Assembly (NCBI GenBank): GCA_019748175.1
Contig: JAIEPX010000007.1
Coordinates: 25,921-89,920, forward strand
Length of the DNA stretch: 64,000 bases
Reading direction: 5' to 3'
DNA from: Gammaproteobacteria bacterium
GTDB taxonomy: Bacteria > Pseudomonadota > Gammaproteobacteria > JAIEPX01
The position numbers were made by a program, and so were the translations under genes. Under the pieces are notes generated by a model that did no database searches, was not told the origin of the DNA, and worked only from the letters and a program-made list of their open reading frames with translations. Positions 1 to 9,480 of the stretch are shown here, piece after piece. Position 1 is the first letter of the stretch. Each line of letters begins with the position of its first letter.

Positions 1-330
1 CAAGAGCATTCTCACACACAATTTTTTAGCGTACTTAACAGCACAACGGGGAAAGCAGATTTTATTTTCCCGGCAAAATTGCTTCAAGAAATGCTAGAAT
101 CACGTTATCAATCGCTGGTTACAACTCAACAAAAAAATGAAACATCACCCGCTGCTCTCGTGAAAGAAAATATCGACCGCTGGATATTAGCTGGATGGCT
201 CATTCCTCAAGGAGATAATTATCAAGTGAATTTCGTATATAAAATGAATCAGCTTTTGTTAAACGGGAAGCCGATGAAAATCCCTAACCTCCCTATTCCT
301 GATTTTCAATCCACCAATTCCAACCGGTAG
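1..330 (+). CDS. DUF945 (YdgA-like) family protein, C-terminal end only
   Basis: The reading frame is already open at base 1 and has no stop until 330, so this is the last 109 codons of a gene that begins before the window. The visible end resembles the C-terminus of the DUF945 protein encoded at 38574-40046. Both have a 'GK/GQ...P..LL..' segment, then a 'GWLI...GDNY/GENY' stretch and a final 'NGKPM/NGKLM' near the end. DUF945 proteins are membrane-anchored periplasmic proteins of unclear function. The gene stops 11 bases before the FtsN-like start. The family assignment rests on similarity to the paralog in this window, so moderate confidence. Confidence 0.6.
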   Translation, partial: QEHSHTQFFSVLNSTTGKADFIFPAKLLQEMLESRYQSLVTTQQKNETSPAALVKENIDRWILAGWLIPQGDNYQVNFVYKMNQLLLNGKPMKIPNLPIPDFQSTNSNR

Positions 331-341
331 AGGTGATCAAT

Positions 342-1109
342 ATGGCAAGAGATTACGCACGAAACCGAACCTCACGACGCAATGCTCGGACAGGCGCAAT
401 TACACCTCGTGGTGGACGACGTCCGTCATCACAATTGGGAATGTCATTTAACAAGCGATCTCCTCGCGCACATTCATTTTTATTGCTTATTAGCGGAATG
501 CTGATTGGTCTGATTATCGCCGGTGTTATTTACATTAAGCGTGCACAACATGAACCCAAACCAACTCTTGCTCAAACGCAAGAAAATACAACTCAATCGA
601 AAAAAACCGTCAAGCTCAAAAACAAATTAAGCAATAAACAAAACGCTCATATACAAGATTCTGAAAAAAATGTGGACGCTGATGAAAATGAAAATATTGA
701 TGAGGAAGAAACTGCTGTATTAGATACACTCTCTCATGAACCCAAGAAAAAAATCGCTGAACCAACTCAACCTCAATACGAATTCTATACCATGTTACCT
801 AAAGACAAAATTGATGACATATCATCTGAAAGAGATAAACCAGAACCTAAAGTGTTCTCTAACAATCAATACCAATTGCAAATTGCCTCAATGAAGCAAT
901 TTGAAGATGCCGACCACCTTAAAGCGCAATTGATTTTACAAGGCTACAAAGCCAGTATCAGCAAACAAATCCGTCACGGATCAACTCGCTATCGAGTCAT
1001 TGTAGGCCCGTTTGGCTCTTCCAAAGCCGCTATGACCCATCAGCAAACCCTTAAAAAGAACGGTATCAGCAGTATTCTATTGCCTGCACCCGCCCCCTCA
1101 AACACCTGA
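342..1109 (+). CDS. ftsN: FtsN-like cell-division protein with SPOR domain
   Basis: A 255-residue bitopic inner-membrane protein. The N-terminus is short, basic and cytoplasmic (MARDYARNRTSRRN, typical of FtsN). A single membrane helix at about residues 46-66 follows, then a long charged, low-complexity periplasmic linker, and a C-terminal SPOR domain from about residue 178 (QLQIASMKQF ... RYRVIVGPF). SPOR domains bind denuded peptidoglycan at the septum, and FtsN triggers septal wall synthesis. The ATG at 342 is preferred over the in-frame GTG at 333 because the ribosome site AGAGGTG ends about seven bases before it. A generic SPOR protein is the alternative, since FtsN varies greatly in sequence. 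The linker is acidic and repeat-free. Confidence 0.75.
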   Translation: MARDYARNRTSRRNARTGAITPRGGRRPSSQLGMSFNKRSPRAHSFLLLISGMLIGLIIAGVIYIKRAQHEPKPTLAQTQENTTQSKKTVKLKNKLSNKQNAHIQDSEKNVDADENENIDEEETAVLDTLSHEPKKKIAEPTQPQYEFYTMLPKDKIDDISSERDKPEPKVFSNNQYQLQIASMKQFEDADHLKAQLILQGYKASISKQIRHGSTRYRVIVGPFGSSKAAMTHQQTLKKNGISSILLPAPAPSNT

Positions 1110-1253
1110 AGAAGCCCTATCTAGAACGTCTGCCCTAAGAAAGCCGCTCATTAACTTGGGCCCCAACTGAGATTGTCTCCAGCAATCCCCAAGCAAAATC
1201 TAAGCCCGTGAACTATAATTGGAGTGTAGGGGTGTAAGAATGGGTGCGTGTCT

Positions 1254-2561
1254 ATGCGATTTAAAAGTCAAATCATTACAGATTCGATTAATTCTCTGAT
1301 TAGTCTTGAACTCGTGCGCGCGGTATTAGACGAAAGTAAATTGAGTATTGAGACAAGCAAAGCTCAAAAAGATCCTAAAAAAGTTGAAGCGTTAACACAG
1401 AAACTGGCCACCAAGAAAGAACGAAGCCTAGAAATAATTCATTATTTGAAAGACCTTCAAAACCGTATTTTAGAAAATCAAACGGAAGAATCTTTAGCTA
1501 CTTTGTTAAGGGAACTTGAAGGCATAAAAATTCAGGCACATTTTGTGGTAGATCCATTAGCAAAATATCTTAAAGAAAAAAATTCCGTACTCGTTCACTC
1601 AAAAAGTCATGAAGCTCCCTCTTCAACCAAAAAAAAAGAGTTTGTTTACCGACCAAAACTCGAACTATTGAAACAAACTATTAATCAATTCGCTGAAATT
1701 CACAGTGGCTTGAATGTATTGTTAGCTTCTTTACAGTCGGTGAATGCTATGAACCATTCAATGATACAGGGATTACCCGACAACAAGGGCCAAATTAATT
1801 CACCTGCAATCCAAGAATTCACAAAAGATTCCACAGCTTCAAATACCGAAGTTTTTCCAGATGAAAATCCACCGGCTATATTTGATCTGCATCGAAGTGT
1901 TTTAGTCAATGGAAAATTATTGCATTTTATTCCGACTCAAGATGAAATAGGTACAGGAAAATATAAAACCCCTCTTGAAAAATTAAAGGCACAACTTCTA
2001 AGTTTTTTAGACGAGGATGAATCTATACGGAATAATCCCATTGTAAGAGAGGCTCTATGTAACGCGATCTTAAAAAATGGCCAGTCTTTACAAACTGCAT
2101 TTACTAATGAATATCTCCCGGATAATCACAAGGTTTGGCCAATGGTTGATAGAAATAACAATGAACTCTGTCTTATAGCCGATACCGAAGCAACCTATAA
2201 TTGGACTCTTAAAAATGGTCTTTTAACGGTAGACATAGAACTGGATGTAAAATCCCTAACCACCCCATTTAGTCGGATCCCATCAGCCCCTCGTATCATT
2301 GATAACAAAACAGGGGAAATTCGCGAATATGATCCCGAACAGGAGAAATGTGGAAGTTGTCCAACTATCATTAAATACCAAGCATCGATTTCATTTGACA
2401 CAAAACCAACTGCTAACGAAACACTAGCAGTCCCCCAAGTTAACCACTATGCAGTGACCGTGTTTCATGATCAATTTCAGTACACACCAACTCTGACAGT
2501 ATTTGCTGAATTAGAGACCAAACCAAAACAAGCCACCGCACCTGTGAGCTCTAATAAATAA
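1254..2561 (+). CDS. Unknown protein, helical/coiled-coil N-terminal half
   Basis: About 435 residues, not recognised. The first 130 or so residues are rich in Lys, Glu and Leu with heptad-like spacing, suggesting helices or a coiled coil. A Ser/Lys linker follows, then a mixed region with a 'CGSC' pair near residue 370 and several aromatic, beta-like stretches at the C-terminus. No signal peptide or membrane helix is evident. I chose the ATG at 1254 over an in-frame GTG at 1248; neither has a strong ribosome site. A TATAAT hexamer lies at 1214-1219. It sits with the next unknown gene between ftsN and the rdgB cluster. A secreted effector is possible from size and context only. Confidence 0.55.
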   Translation: MRFKSQIITDSINSLISLELVRAVLDESKLSIETSKAQKDPKKVEALTQKLATKKERSLEIIHYLKDLQNRILENQTEESLATLLRELEGIKIQAHFVVDPLAKYLKEKNSVLVHSKSHEAPSSTKKKEFVYRPKLELLKQTINQFAEIHSGLNVLLASLQSVNAMNHSMIQGLPDNKGQINSPAIQEFTKDSTASNTEVFPDENPPAIFDLHRSVLVNGKLLHFIPTQDEIGTGKYKTPLEKLKAQLLSFLDEDESIRNNPIVREALCNAILKNGQSLQTAFTNEYLPDNHKVWPMVDRNNNELCLIADTEATYNWTLKNGLLTVDIELDVKSLTTPFSRIPSAPRIIDNKTGEIREYDPEQEKCGSCPTIIKYQASISFDTKPTANETLAVPQVNHYAVTVFHDQFQYTPTLTVFAELETKPKQATAPVSSNK

Positions 2562-2682
2562 TAAATACAAATAAATAAAGCTATTTTAATACCCGCAATG
2601 CATTGTTTTTTCATGAAATTTACTTGACTTTCTAAGGATAATCTGGTTAAATGCTCCAAATACTGAAAAAGCGGAGCAGCCC

Positions 2683-3294
2683 ATGAATAAATTCTTCTCT
2701 ACAGCAGCACCTAACGGCCTACAGCTTCCGGTTGCCATTATGATAAGACCTATACCTCATACTAAATCATCTAATGTCTTAAATTGCACAGGTGTGCTTA
2801 TCGGAGCACATAGTGCTGACATAAATCCTATCCTTGAAGAACTCCCCAGTAGAGTCAATAAAGACTCTGTTTCACATGGCGAACGTGTCGTTCAACATAC
2901 TTTAGAATTTAAGCTAGACCAAGATTACTTCCAGTTTTGGCAATCAACTCATTCAATTATCCAAACAACAAATCCTCGATTAGCTTGCCATTCAACGCAG
3001 GTTTTTTTCTTATTTGGAAACTCTAAAGATTATGCCGACCTAAATTCAACTCAACAATTTTTACAGGAATTTTCCGGAGCTCAGACCTATCTTATCGACT
3101 ACTCAGGAGATGATCCTGAATTAAAACCCACAACTGCTCCCTTCGAAGAAAGCCAATTTTTAGCTTCTTACACTACAACTCGAGATTTATTTTTCAGCTC
3201 TTTCAAAACTATTTTGAAAAAATTGGATAAACTCTCTGCTCCACAAAATCACGAACCTCAAACATCTGCTGAATCGAGCTGTGCAATTTTGTGA
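2683..3294 (+). CDS. Unknown protein ending in a CaaX-type box (CAIL)
   Basis: 203 residues with no recognised domain. The last four residues are C-A-I-L after a Ser-rich stretch (AESSCAIL, then TGA). This fits the eukaryotic CaaX prenylation signature, and a final Leu favours geranylgeranylation. Host-prenylated effectors are established in Legionella (for example AnkB). No signal peptide or membrane helix is seen, so membrane attachment inside a host cell would depend on such a tail. A GGAG-like ribosome site precedes the ATG. The last 37 bases overlap the 3' end of rdgB on the opposite strand, so the tail-coding DNA is also constrained by another gene, and the CaaX match could be chance. 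No GTPase motifs were seen. Confidence 0.6.
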   Translation: MNKFFSTAAPNGLQLPVAIMIRPIPHTKSSNVLNCTGVLIGAHSADINPILEELPSRVNKDSVSHGERVVQHTLEFKLDQDYFQFWQSTHSIIQTTNPRLACHSTQVFFLFGNSKDYADLNSTQQFLQEFSGAQTYLIDYSGDDPELKPTTAPFEESQFLASYTTTRDLFFSSFKTILKKLDKLSAPQNHEPQTSAESSCAIL

Positions 3295-3863
3295 TGTAAA
3301 AATTGAAAAGCCTTTGCTCGATGACTGATTTGATTTTTAATGTTATCAGCCAGCTCCGCCGAAGCACATTGATGAGTTGGAACCCAAAAAATAGGATCGT
3401 AACCAAACCCTTTATTTCCCTGCGGGGAAAACAAAATTTCACCTTCCCAGCTCGCTTGACAAATTAAAGGGTACGGATCATGGGGATAACGAAATAATAC
3501 CAATACACAAACAAAACGCGCACTTCGATTCGGAGCCTGAATATTCCCCATTTCGGTCAACAACTTTTCAATATTGTCTTCTGCATTCGCCTTTAAGCCT
3601 GCATAACGAGCAGAAAAAATTCCTGGCTTACCACCCAGCGCATCCACAATTAATCCTGAATCATCACCTAATGCAGCCAGCCCTGTTTTTTCAGCAGCAT
3701 GACGTGCTTTAAGAATGGCATTCTCCACAAAGGTTTGGCCTGTTTCTTCAACATCTTCTACATTAAAATCAGATTGTGGAATTATTTTAATATCAAGATC
3801 AGACATTAAAGCGGAAAATTCGTTAATTTTCCCTGTATTTGAAGTTGCTAAAACTATTTTCAA
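3258..3863 (-). CDS. rdgB: XTP/dITP pyrophosphatase (RdgB/Ham1)
   Basis: 201 residues, matching the family length (197 in E. coli). It hydrolyses non-canonical purine triphosphates (dITP, XTP, ITP) to monophosphates, keeping them out of DNA and RNA. The N-terminal substrate loop is MKIVLATSNTGKINEF and the metal/nucleotide motif is LGDDSGLIVDALGG-like, with SARYAG after it. The start codon is TTG, which overlaps the TGA stop of prmC as TTGA, so translation is probably coupled to prmC. No better start exists because the family N-terminus begins exactly here. Its 3' end overlaps a convergent gene by 37 bases. Confidence 0.93.
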   Translation of the reverse strand: MKIVLATSNTGKINEFSALMSDLDIKIIPQSDFNVEDVEETGQTFVENAILKARHAAEKTGLAALGDDSGLIVDALGGKPGIFSARYAGLKANAEDNIEKLLTEMGNIQAPNRSARFVCVLVLFRYPHDPYPLICQASWEGEILFSPQGNKGFGYDPIFWVPTHQCASAELADNIKNQISHRAKAFQFLHHKIAQLDSADV

Positions 3864-4744
3864 AGACGCGACGCCGTATTAATTCCAGAAGTTACACGCT
3901 CATGCCCTGCCAAATCACGCTCTGTTTTTATTCGGGTAAATCCGCACTGTTCCATAAGATTTCGCACGGCTTCACCTTGTTCAAATCCGTGCTCTAATAA
4001 TAATAAGCCACCATTGTGTAAATAATCGGAGGCATTAGAAATAATTTCTCGCATCGCACTTAAGCCATCAGGACCAGAAACTAAAGCGTTTCTCGGTTCA
4101 AAACGAACATCGCCCCACTCTAAATGAGGATCACGTTCAGCAATATACGGAGGATTAGAAACAATGGCTTGATACGTTTGATGAGGCAATGCTAAACACC
4201 ATGACCCCTGACTAAACTGAACATTTTTCAGCTGCAATTCTTCAGCGTTTTCTTTGGCTACTTGCAACGCTTCTTTTGAAAAATCCGTAGCAGTAATTTG
4301 CCAATTCGGTCGCTCTTTCGCCAACGTGAGCGCAATCGCCCCACAACCTGTACCTAAATCAGCCACTTGAATTTCGCTTTCTAGAGGTAATTCTGATAAT
4401 AAAATTTGTACCAATAATTCCGTTTCGGGCCTTGGAATTAACGTCGCTGGTGTCACAATAAAATCTTCGTTCCAAAACGCTTGTTTGCCAATTAAATAAG
4501 CAATAGGCTCACCTGCTATTCGCTCTTGAATTAAGGCTTGTAAATGTAATTGTTGCTCAACAGTAAGCGATTGCTCAGGATGTGAATAACAATATCCGCG
4601 AGAAACTTTGAGTGTGTGAGCTAACAATAACTCAGCATCGAGTCGCGGTGTATTGGATGTTAATTGATTAGTTGCAAAAATAATGGCGTCTTGAATAGTA
4701 TCCCAACTGTGATGACGTTTAGTATCGATTTCATCCTTAATCAT
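3860..4744 (-). CDS. prmC: Release factor glutamine methyltransferase PrmC (HemK)
   Basis: 294 residues. It methylates the Gln of the GGQ motif in release factors RF1 and RF2, using S-adenosylmethionine. The N-terminal helical substrate domain (LDAELLLAHTLKV) is followed by a Rossmann methyltransferase with the SAM loop VADLGTGCGAIAL and the catalytic NPPY motif (IVSNPPYIAE). It follows prfA, which encodes its substrate RF1, with a 2-base gap, and couples to rdgB through a TTGA overlap. hemA-prfA-prmC is a common gammaproteobacterial order. The protein is slightly longer than E. coli PrmC (277) because of its N-terminus. Confidence 0.95.
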   Translation of the reverse strand: MIKDEIDTKRHHSWDTIQDAIIFATNQLTSNTPRLDAELLLAHTLKVSRGYCYSHPEQSLTVEQQLHLQALIQERIAGEPIAYLIGKQAFWNEDFIVTPATLIPRPETELLVQILLSELPLESEIQVADLGTGCGAIALTLAKERPNWQITATDFSKEALQVAKENAEELQLKNVQFSQGSWCLALPHQTYQAIVSNPPYIAERDPHLEWGDVRFEPRNALVSGPDGLSAMREIISNASDYLHNGGLLLLEHGFEQGEAVRNLMEQCGFTRIKTERDLAGHERVTSGINTASRL

Positions 4745-4746
4745 TT

Positions 4747-5832
4747 TTATTCCTCACTTAATGTGGCTAATAAGTCCATTTGGTGTTCTCTCAGCAAAGG
4801 CTCTATGACTTGACCAAGAGCACCTTCCATAATATCACTTAACTTATACAATGTTAAATTGATGCGATGATCAGTTAATCGGCCCTGCGGAAAGTTATAG
4901 GTTCGTATTCGTTCCGAACGATCGCCGGTGCCTACTAAGTTCCGTCGTTGTTCCGCTTGTTGTTGCTGTTGCTGAGAACGCTGTGAATCCAATATTCGTG
5001 CTTGTAATAAAGACATCGCTTTCGCTTTATTTTTATGTTGCGATCGCTCTTCTTGGCATTCTGCAACAATGCCCGTAGGAATATGCGTAATTCGAATTGC
5101 AGAGTCTGTGGTGTTCACATGCTGCCCACCTGCACCCGAAGAGCGATAGGTATCAATTCTTAAATCAGTGGGTGAAATATCCACATTTTCAATTTCTTCT
5201 ACTTCAGGCATTATTGCCACAGTACACGTCGATGTATGCACACGGCCTTGTGATTCAGTTTCTGGAACTCGCTGCACTCGATGAGCGCCCGATTCAAATT
5301 TTAAGTTGCCGTAGACGCCTTTCCCAGAAATTCGACTAATGATTTCTTTAAATCCACCATGCTCGCCATGACTCACTGATATCACTTCCACTTTCCAACG
5401 ATTATTTTCTGCATACTTATTGTACATACGATGCAAATCGCCCGCAAAAATAGCGGCTTCATCACCTCCTGCCCCACCCCGAATTTCTAAATACACGTTA
5501 CATTGATCATTAGGATCTTCTGGTAATAATAGCGTTTGAATTTCGTTATTCATTGAATCTAATCGCGCCAACGTATCCGCAACTTCCATCTCGGCTAATG
5601 CGCGCATCTCACTGTCTTTTTCTTGTAACATCAGCTGAGCATCATCGTGCAATTTTTCAATGCGCTGGTATTCTTTAAATTTTTCCACAAGGGGCTCTAG
5701 CTTAGAATATTCTTTAGAATATTCCCTAAATTTATCTTGATGTGAAATCACTTCTGGCGTGCTAATAAGTTGAGATAATTCCTCAAATCTTTCCGTCAAT
5801 TTTACCAATTTATTTTTTATCGAGTCTTTCAT
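4747..5832 (-). CDS. prfA: Peptide chain release factor 1
   Basis: 361 residues, the normal RF1 length. It recognises UAA and UAG stop codons and triggers peptide release. The GGQ catalytic motif is at about residues 235-237 ([10 protein letters not shown]), and the codon-recognition tripeptide is Pro-Glu-Thr at about 190-192, the variant also found in Bacillus RF1. The start is placed at the ATG at 5832, 16 bases after the hemA stop. The open frame extends 22 codons further upstream into hemA, but that part has no RF1 similarity. It sits in the hemA-prfA-prmC-rdgB run, probably one transcript. Confidence 0.96.
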   Translation of the reverse strand: MKDSIKNKLVKLTERFEELSQLISTPEVISHQDKFREYSKEYSKLEPLVEKFKEYQRIEKLHDDAQLMLQEKDSEMRALAEMEVADTLARLDSMNNEIQTLLLPEDPNDQCNVYLEIRGGAGGDEAAIFAGDLHRMYNKYAENNRWKVEVISVSHGEHGGFKEIISRISGKGVYGNLKFESGAHRVQRVPETESQGRVHTSTCTVAIMPEVEEIENVDISPTDLRIDTYRSSGAGGQHVNTTDSAIRITHIPTGIVAECQEERSQHKNKAKAMSLLQARILDSQRSQQQQQQAEQRRNLVGTGDRSERIRTYNFPQGRLTDHRINLTLYKLSDIMEGALGQVIEPLLREHQMDLLATLSEE

Positions 5833-5848
5833 TGTATGGGGTGCCTTA

Positions 5849-7084
5849 TCACAAATCAAATAATAATCGCGCGAATGCCAACAGTTCGGGCCGATCATCG
5901 AACGCTGCTTGACGCAAATGGATAGTAGGACTATGCATTATTTTATTCGTTAAACTTCGTGATAAAATAGTCATTACTTGTTTTGGATCTTGCCCTCGCC
6001 CAATTAATAACATAGCTTCTTTTAACGCCTCATCCCGTAGCTGATCAATTTTTTTACGATAATCGCGGACTGTACTTAAAGCATCTTGCCCGCGCCACTC
6101 GCGCATAAAATGCGCAGCCGCCAAAGAAATCATTTCTTGCGCTTTTTGCGCTGCACCTTCACGACATTTTAAATTTTGATCAACGAAAGTAATTAAGTCA
6201 TCAATGTTGTAAAGATAAATATCTTCTAGCGCCCCCGCCTCCGGCTCTACATCACGTGGAATCGCTAAATCAACTATAAAAATAGGGCGATGTTTTCGCA
6301 CCTTCAATGCACTTTCCAGAGTGCCTTTTCCTAAAATGGGTAATTGACTCGCAGTCGCCGTCACAACAATATCCACTTCTTTTAAATACGCAGGGACATC
6401 AGCAATGCGTATCCAATGTCCGTGATATTTTTTTGCAATTAATTCTGCGCGTTCTAAAGAACGATTTGCAACAATAATGCGCCGCGCACCTTGATTGTAC
6501 AAATGCATCGCAACCATTTCGATGGTATCACCTGCACCAATCAGCAAAACGGGGTGTTGTTCAAATGAAGAAAAAATTCTTTTTGCGTGGTGCACTGCAG
6601 CATATGCAATTGAAACAGGACTTGCTCCAATTTCTGTATCAGAACGAACTTGTTTTGTGACCGAAAAAACTGTGGGAAATAATCGACCGAATACATCTCC
6701 AACTGTTCCTGCGTCACGCGCAATAGAATAAGCTTGTTTGATTTGCCCAAAAATTTGCGACTCACCCAACATCATTGAATCGAGCCCACTGGCCACCTGC
6801 ATGACATGACGAACGGCATCTTGATGACGATAACAATATAAATGTGGCGCTAAAGCATCGATGGATAATTGATGATAATGCGCCAACCAATTTTTCACTT
6901 CATTTTCTGCGTCACCCGCGCAATATAATTCGACGCGATTGCACGTTGAGAGAATAACCGCTTCATTAACAGCTTCTAATCCCACTAAATCACGCAAAGC
7001 CAGAGGTGTTTTTTCGGTGCAAAAGGACAGCTGCTCGCGAAGAGCGATCGGTGCGGTCTTATGATTGAGTCCTATTGCTAACAT
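5849..7084 (-). CDS. hemA: Glutamyl-tRNA reductase
   Basis: 411 residues, against 418 in E. coli. It reduces Glu-tRNA(Glu) to glutamate-1-semialdehyde, the first step of tetrapyrrole synthesis by the C5 pathway. The N-terminus [17 protein letters not shown] and the catalytic-Cys motif [12 protein letters not shown] are classic. The NADPH-binding domain ([12 protein letters not shown]) and C-terminal dimerisation helices follow. It is the first gene of the minus-strand run into prfA, prmC and rdgB, and is divergent from lolB. Having its own C5-pathway enzyme suggests the organism still makes haem. Confidence 0.96.
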   Translation of the reverse strand: MLAIGLNHKTAPIALREQLSFCTEKTPLALRDLVGLEAVNEAVILSTCNRVELYCAGDAENEVKNWLAHYHQLSIDALAPHLYCYRHQDAVRHVMQVASGLDSMMLGESQIFGQIKQAYSIARDAGTVGDVFGRLFPTVFSVTKQVRSDTEIGASPVSIAYAAVHHAKRIFSSFEQHPVLLIGAGDTIEMVAMHLYNQGARRIIVANRSLERAELIAKKYHGHWIRIADVPAYLKEVDIVVTATASQLPILGKGTLESALKVRKHRPIFIVDLAIPRDVEPEAGALEDIYLYNIDDLITFVDQNLKCREGAAQKAQEMISLAAAHFMREWRGQDALSTVRDYRKKIDQLRDEALKEAMLLIGRGQDPKQVMTILSRSLTNKIMHSPTIHLRQAAFDDRPELLAFARLLFDL

Positions 7085-7243
7085 ACGTGAGATTATAGGC
7101 TTTGTAGAGAGTCATGGAAAGGGGCAAGCGTAGTAAAAGCCAGAGAATGAAGCAATCTTAGATTTGCCCCCTCTCACTTCCGTGATAGACTCATAAACAT
7201 TCGCTAATGGATTAGTTTTTTGTAACTTGTTTAAGGAAAAATC

Positions 7244-7891
7244 ATGGGTCTAGTTAACACTGTCAACAGCTTTTCTCGTCATACTTTAAAGCCTGCAGCC
7301 ATTTTTTTAACTATTATGGCCACATCCCTTACGGGCTGCTCGACCATGCAAGGCGTTTTTGAACGTCCCGCCCAAGCACCCAGCAATCAGCCTCTCAGCA
7401 ACACCCAACGCTCTGCTCAATTATCACAGTTAAATTCTTGGACAGCCCGAGGTTCCGTCGGCATTTCCTATCAGGGCAAAACAGACATCGGCACGTTTGT
7501 GTGGCGTCAAGACGGTTTGGCTTACGACTTCAGAACGTACGGCCCTCTTAACGCAGCTAGCATCCGCATCGAAGGTAGCCCGGGGCATGCAACACTATGG
7601 AAAAATGTTAATACCCCGCGCAGCGCGCCATCCCCGGAAGCACTCATGCGACAAGAACTAGGCTGGTTTTTACCGCTTTCGAATTTGCGTTTTTGGAGTC
7701 GCGGACTCGCTGCGCCAGGAGTTGCCGCCCGAACAACTCATGATGAATACGGTCATCTTAAAGTGTTACAACAACAAGGTTGGTTAGTTAATTATCAACG
7801 GTATCAAGCTGTAGGAAATTTAGATTTACCTCGCAATGTCGTCATGACGAATGGTGATTTGCGCGTAAAAATCGTCTTTAAGCAATGGTAA
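7244..7891 (+). CDS. lolB: Outer-membrane lipoprotein insertion protein LolB
   Basis: 215 residues. The lipoprotein signal peptide ends in a lipobox at LTGC (Cys at about residue 30). The mature part matches LolB: a half-barrel start (LNSWTARGSVGISYQGK), a 'W..DG..YDFR.YGPL' segment and 'ELGWFLPLSNLRFWSRGL'. LolB accepts lipoproteins from periplasmic LolA and inserts them in the outer membrane. The ribosome site AAGGAAAA precedes the ATG. In gammaproteobacteria lolB usually abuts ispE; here a reversed gene separates them. A GC-rich terminator follows. Confidence 0.85.
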   Translation: MGLVNTVNSFSRHTLKPAAIFLTIMATSLTGCSTMQGVFERPAQAPSNQPLSNTQRSAQLSQLNSWTARGSVGISYQGKTDIGTFVWRQDGLAYDFRTYGPLNAASIRIEGSPGHATLWKNVNTPRSAPSPEALMRQELGWFLPLSNLRFWSRGLAAPGVAARTTHDEYGHLKVLQQQGWLVNYQRYQAVGNLDLPRNVVMTNGDLRVKIVFKQW

Positions 7892-7924
7892 GCTTTGAAT
7901 ATCACGGTACATAATTATAAACGT

Positions 7925-7947
7925 GGGGCGTTTTTCGCCCCTTTCTT
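7925..7947 (+). terminator. Rho-independent terminator after lolB
   Basis: Stem GGGGCG/CGCCCC with a five-T loop, followed by TTTCTT. It lies 33 bases after the lolB stop and just reaches the end of the convergent gene. Confidence 0.75.
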
Positions 7948-9340
7948 ACACCACTGAAAATGATACACGCGCCGCTATTTCAAATCCGTCATCTATAAGG
8001 AATAGAATTTCATAGTCACCTGGCAATAAACTCAAAAATGTATGTGCACCTATGATATCAGCTTCTGTTTTAACGGATTGCAGAATATTTTCCTCATTCA
8101 GCACTTGATTTTTATTGACCACAACTATCCAATCAAATCGATTTCCTTGCGAAAAATACCAATGCACTATGATTGGTTCATGTCGATGATAAATTTTCTT
8201 ATTCAACAACAGCATAATTTTTTTGTTACGTGGATTTATATAAAATTGAATACTAGCGAGTATATCATCTCTATCATTGAGAAGTTTCGCCTCATATTTA
8301 CCTGGCATCCAGTTTTGGGTGGAATAACTAAATCTACCGTCTCTTTTCTCATTACATTTTCTTTCTGGAACCCCAGGATAACTCACGATGATTTTTTCAC
8401 CAGAGTTACCTGGCGCATGAAACAACACTGTTAAGTTATCACCACTCTGGATCACACGATTTTGCACAGCGATATAGTTCGGCGGCACCGCTGGCACTAT
8501 AGCAAGGGTCGAAACAATAGCGCGATGATCAGAAGGCCATGGCAAAATTGCAATATCAGCATAAGGAGAATTGACCTCCCCAATGATTTTGTTTTGAATT
8601 GTTTTTATAGACCCCGAAACAAAAATAAAATCAATCCGATCTTGAGTATCTTCTAAATTTGGATTCCACCCGGTAACTTTTGGTCTACTTGCACACCAAG
8701 TATGACCCGGATGTTTTTTTGTATCAGGAAATAATTCTCGATATGAATCACGAAATCCTGCAGAGATTACAGCCTTACTAACGGGCCACTCAATTTCATC
8801 CCAATCTTGATGTGATGGCGAATTAAAATCGCCAGCAAGAATAATAGGAAAACTTTCTTTTAGAAGAGGACCTAAGACACTCAGGTATTTTTTTATTGTT
8901 GGCAGTCTAATTTGATTTTCAAGCTTGAGTATATCTGACGCGCTAGCATCATGAAAAAATTCCGACGGGCCATACGGATCAGAAGGCAAATGAACATTAC
9001 TTATGGCAATAACTTTATTTGGCACTAGCTCTGCAAAAATAAAAAATCCTTTTCCACACGAAGGATCGATTAATGGGAAGCGAGAAATAACTTGAAAACG
9101 ATTATTATAATATTTCATTCCTAACATCTGAGCTAATTCTGGAATATTACCATTTGCTTCCTCTATGGCAATAATATCAGGATTAACCGCTTTTATTGCT
9201 TCTATTGTCTTTTCAAAACTTACTAGCTTCCCACCCTCTTCGATATTAAACTCCATAAACTTAACATTGATCGATTTTCTAAAAAAAGGAATAGACAATC
9301 TCGCGCTTCTAAATAAAGAAATCAATGTATTGATGATCAT
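7946..9340 (-). CDS. Endonuclease/exonuclease/phosphatase (EEP) family protein with C-terminal extension
   Basis: 464 residues. The N-terminal 290 or so residues show the EEP fold: VKFMEFNIEEGG near the start, NPDIIAIEEANG (metal-binding Glu), a SNVHLPS strand, AGDFNSPSHQDWDE (catalytic Asp/Asn), DRIDFIFVSG, and PSDHRAIVST near its end. Such enzymes cleave phosphodiester bonds in DNA, RNA, inositol phosphates or sphingomyelin. The last 170 or so residues are beta-rich and unrecognised, perhaps an Ig-like domain. No clear signal peptide is visible, though the first 20 residues are partly hydrophobic. It lies reversed between lolB and ispE, which suggests insertion. The substrate cannot be assigned. 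Confidence 0.75.
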   Translation of the reverse strand: MIINTLISLFRSARLSIPFFRKSINVKFMEFNIEEGGKLVSFEKTIEAIKAVNPDIIAIEEANGNIPELAQMLGMKYYNNRFQVISRFPLIDPSCGKGFFIFAELVPNKVIAISNVHLPSDPYGPSEFFHDASASDILKLENQIRLPTIKKYLSVLGPLLKESFPIILAGDFNSPSHQDWDEIEWPVSKAVISAGFRDSYRELFPDTKKHPGHTWCASRPKVTGWNPNLEDTQDRIDFIFVSGSIKTIQNKIIGEVNSPYADIAILPWPSDHRAIVSTLAIVPAVPPNYIAVQNRVIQSGDNLTVLFHAPGNSGEKIIVSYPGVPERKCNEKRDGRFSYSTQNWMPGKYEAKLLNDRDDILASIQFYINPRNKKIMLLLNKKIYHRHEPIIVHWYFSQGNRFDWIVVVNKNQVLNEENILQSVKTEADIIGAHTFLSLLPGDYEILFLIDDGFEIAARVSFSVV

Positions 9341-9480
9341 TTATAGTTGACCTCAGATTCAAATAAGTTACATAAGACTCTGTATAGTCTACAGATCATT
9401 GTACCATATTCTTGTAATGCTCTAGTAACATATGATACATTCTTCGGATTAGTAGAGAATATACCGACCACTGAGATAAC

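Noticed and set aside
5833..5898. N-terminal 22-codon extension of prfA
   Set aside because: Inside hemA, no RF1 similarity; the ATG at 5832 gives the standard length.
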